From Chitinispirillaceae bacterium (GTDB taxonomy: Bacteria > Fibrobacterota > Chitinivibrionia > Chitinivibrionales > Chitinispirillaceae): 7,673 bases of DNA. The stretch covers positions 1-7,673 of the forward strand of contig JAFGOU010000589.1 of NCBI GenBank assembly GCA_016926315.1, given 5' to 3'. The notes below the pieces were generated by a model. It searched no databases. It had not been told where the DNA came from and saw only the letters and a program-made list of their open reading frames with translations. The translations under genes and the position numbers were made by a program. Numbering within the stretch: the stretch's first letter is position 1; each line of letters opens with the position of its first letter. This document shows, piece after piece, positions 6,003-7,673 of this stretch.

Positions 6003-7673
6003 ATGCCCTCCATTACCCACCTGCAGGACGATCTGTGTGACCGGAATACCAAGAGCGCCTTTCTTGTCTTCGCTCTGGGGATTCTTTTTTTGGTGCTGTT
6101 CATGCGGTTGCTATACCTGCAGGTGATCCAGGCCGACGTCAATATACGCCTTTCCAAGGAAAACAGCATGCGGCTGCGCGTGATGGTGCCTCCCCGGGGA
6201 AGCATGTATGACCGTAACGGGGAGATGCTTGCACGTAACCGTCCGTCATATTCGCTCTGCGTACTGCCATCCCAGTTAAAAAACAGGAATACGGTCATCG
6301 GAAGGCTGAGCAGAATCCACGATGCGTCCGGCGAACCGGTGTTCGATTCGACCGAACTCGCTGCGGTTATCAAGAAGGCGTATGGACGACGGTTCGACAT
6401 CACCCGGCTCAAGGAGGACGTTTCGTTGGAGGTGATCAGCATTGTCGAAGAGCACGCCATGGAACTCCCGGGGATTATTATCGCCGCCGAATCGAGACGT
6501 GAATATCCCCTTGGTCCCGAAGCGTTTCATGTGCTTGGCTATATGGGTGAAATTCCGGAAGAGGAGTTCGATACCCTTAAAAAACAAGGATATTATTACG
6601 GTGACCTGATCGGAAAATCGGGAATCGAGCGGCAATATGAAACAATCATGCGGGGCGTGTGCGGAAGGGAGTACATCGAAGTGGACGCTCATGGAAAGAG
6701 CCTCGGTCCTCTGCCGAACATACCGAGGATCGAGCCGATCCCCGGCAATAATCTCTATTTGACGCTTGATACACGGCTCCAGCGGAAGGCCGCAGAAGCG
6801 TTTCCCGACTCGCTGAAAGGCGCGGTGGTGGCGCTTGACCCGCGTAACGGAGAGGTGCTGGTCATGTTTTCGAGTTCATCTATTGACCCGAATATTTTTT
6901 CGATGGCAGGATCGGTACGTTCAAAAAGCTGGAGCGTGATCGTTTCCGATACCGCCCTGCCGCTGAATAACCGCGCTATCGGAGGAACCTACACTCCCGG
7001 GTCGACCTTCAAACTGGTAAGTGCCCTGACCGGACTCGAGACCGGCGAGATGACCGCGGCGAGCAGGATGCCAGTGGCCTGCAGAGGGTCGTTCAAGTTC
7101 GGCAATCGCGTGGCGAAATGCTGGGATAAAAACGGACACGGGAGCACCGATCTGATTACGGCCGTTCAGCGCTCCTGTAACGTCTATTTTTACCAGGTGG
7201 GGTTGCGGCTCGGGGATAGCGACATCAACAACTATTCACGGAAGCTGGGACTGGGTTCGCGCACCGGGATCGACCTTCCTATCGAAAAGGAGGGGTGGCT
7301 ATCCGGTGAAGAGTTGTATAATAAAAGGTTCAAACAGCGTGGATGGGTATGGACCCGGGGACTTCTGCTCGATCTTGCCATCGGCCAGGCACAGGTGGTA
7401 ACCCCGCTTCAGCTTGCTCTTATGGCTGGAGGGCTGGGTAACGGCAAGGTTCTTCACCGGCCGTTTTTACTCAAGGAGGAGCGAAACCGCGATGGTATCG
7501 TTGTCAAGCAGTACTATCCGCGCGTCGCCGATTCGCTTAACTTTCAGCCATCGACGGTTGAGACCATCCGTCTTGCAATGCGTCGCGTGGTTGAACCCGG
7601 TGGCACGGGCACAAGGGCTGCAGTCAAGGATATTCCGGTGGGGGGCAAGACCGGCAGTGCCCAGAACCCCCAG
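6003..7673 (+). CDS. mrdA: Penicillin-binding protein 2 (elongasome DD-transpeptidase), 3'-truncated
   Basis: The frame is open for 557 codons to the window edge. PBP2 is the class B transpeptidase that cross-links peptidoglycan during rod elongation, partnered with RodA. A short cytoplasmic N-terminus is followed by a membrane helix at about residues 19-38. The pedestal motif PPRGSMYDRNG begins at residue 63 and GKSGIERQYE lies near 205. The transpeptidase motifs are intact: STFK with nucleophile Ser334 and Lys337, SCN at 391-393, and KTG at 549-551. Ser334 lies close to the position of the E. coli PBP2 serine (Ser330). The residue after KTG is Ser rather than the commoner Thr. Only the last part of the domain is missing. 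ATG at 6003 is the only upstream ATG in this frame, 7 nt after the mreD stop, and has no clear Shine-Dalgarno, so translation probably depends on coupling to mreD. Gene order argues for PBP2 rather than the division enzyme PBP3/FtsI. Confidence 0.96.
   Translation, partial: MPSITHLQDDLCDRNTKSAFLVFALGILFLVLFMRLLYLQVIQADVNIRLSKENSMRLRVMVPPRGSMYDRNGEMLARNRPSYSLCVLPSQLKNRNTVIGRLSRIHDASGEPVFDSTELAAVIKKAYGRRFDITRLKEDVSLEVISIVEEHAMELPGIIIAAESRREYPLGPEAFHVLGYMGEIPEEEFDTLKKQGYYYGDLIGKSGIERQYETIMRGVCGREYIEVDAHGKSLGPLPNIPRIEPIPGNNLYLTLDTRLQRKAAEAFPDSLKGAVVALDPRNGEVLVMFSSSSIDPNIFSMAGSVRSKSWSVIVSDTALPLNNRAIGGTYTPGSTFKLVSALTGLETGEMTAASRMPVACRGSFKFGNRVAKCWDKNGHGSTDLITAVQRSCNVYFYQVGLRLGDSDINNYSRKLGLGSRTGIDLPIEKEGWLSGEELYNKRFKQRGWVWTRGLLLDLAIGQAQVVTPLQLALMAGGLGNGKVLHRPFLLKEERNRDGIVVKQYYPRVADSLNFQPSTVETIRLAMRRVVEPGGTGTRAAVKDIPVGGKTGSAQNPQ

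Noticed and set aside
5470..6126. Plus-strand 218-codon frame overlapping mreD
   Set aside because: It is longer than mreD, but its product is Cys/Arg/Pro-rich with no membrane pattern, whereas the mreD frame has the family motifs and the ATGA overlap with mreC.
5261..6460. Minus-strand open frame of 399 codons opposite mreC, mreD and the PBP2 gene
   Set aside because: It lies antisense to three well-recognised genes, its translation is rich in Arg, Ser and Lys without domain-like patterns, and it has no plausible start context. It is a by-product of GC-rich codon use.

Overview
The window is a bacterial chromosome fragment with seven protein-coding genes, all on the + strand. Coding density is high and composition is GC-rich by eye. 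Two blocks are separated by one 197-bp intergenic region (3356-3552). No tRNA, rRNA, CRISPR array, transposase or phage gene was seen.

Block 1 (1-3355) holds three cell-envelope genes. The first is the 3' part of an exported-type protein ending in a FlgD-like Ig fold, a C-terminal domain resembling type IX secretion (T9SS) sorting domains. Its last 38 bp overlap the second gene, a signal-peptide-bearing outer-membrane beta-barrel of the PorV/PorQ (UPF0164-like) type with a TTG start. The third gene is a second PorV-like barrel. It carries a run of nine G in its coding region and a roughly 100-residue proline-rich tail beyond the apparent end of the barrel. The layout suggests one operon for a secreted or surface protein and its outer-membrane partners; the T9SS link is inference.

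Block 2 (3553-7673) is the cell-elongation (rod-shape) operon in its usual order: mreB, mreC, mreD and the start of the PBP2 gene (mrdA/pbpA), which runs off the right edge just after its KTG motif. MreB filaments would organise the MreC/MreD membrane scaffold, which positions and activates the transpeptidase PBP2 with RodA (probably the next gene, outside the window). A candidate promoter with an extended -10 lies just upstream of mreB.

Source organism: a rod-shaped or elongasome-using, Gram-negative (two-membrane) bacterium. PorV-like barrels beside a FlgD-Ig/T9SS-like C-terminal domain point to the Fibrobacterota-Chlorobiota-Bacteroidota (FCB) superphylum or a neighbouring candidate phylum. 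GC-rich composition makes a non-Bacteroidota member (for example a Fibrobacterota/Chitinivibrionia-like lineage) plausible, but this is a low-confidence guess.

The mre/mrdA block is ordinary. The most notable signals are the G9 tract in the second barrel gene, where a gain or loss of one G would truncate the protein at about 87-89 residues (a possible phase-variation switch), that barrel's proline-rich tail, and the overlapping cargo/barrel gene pair.
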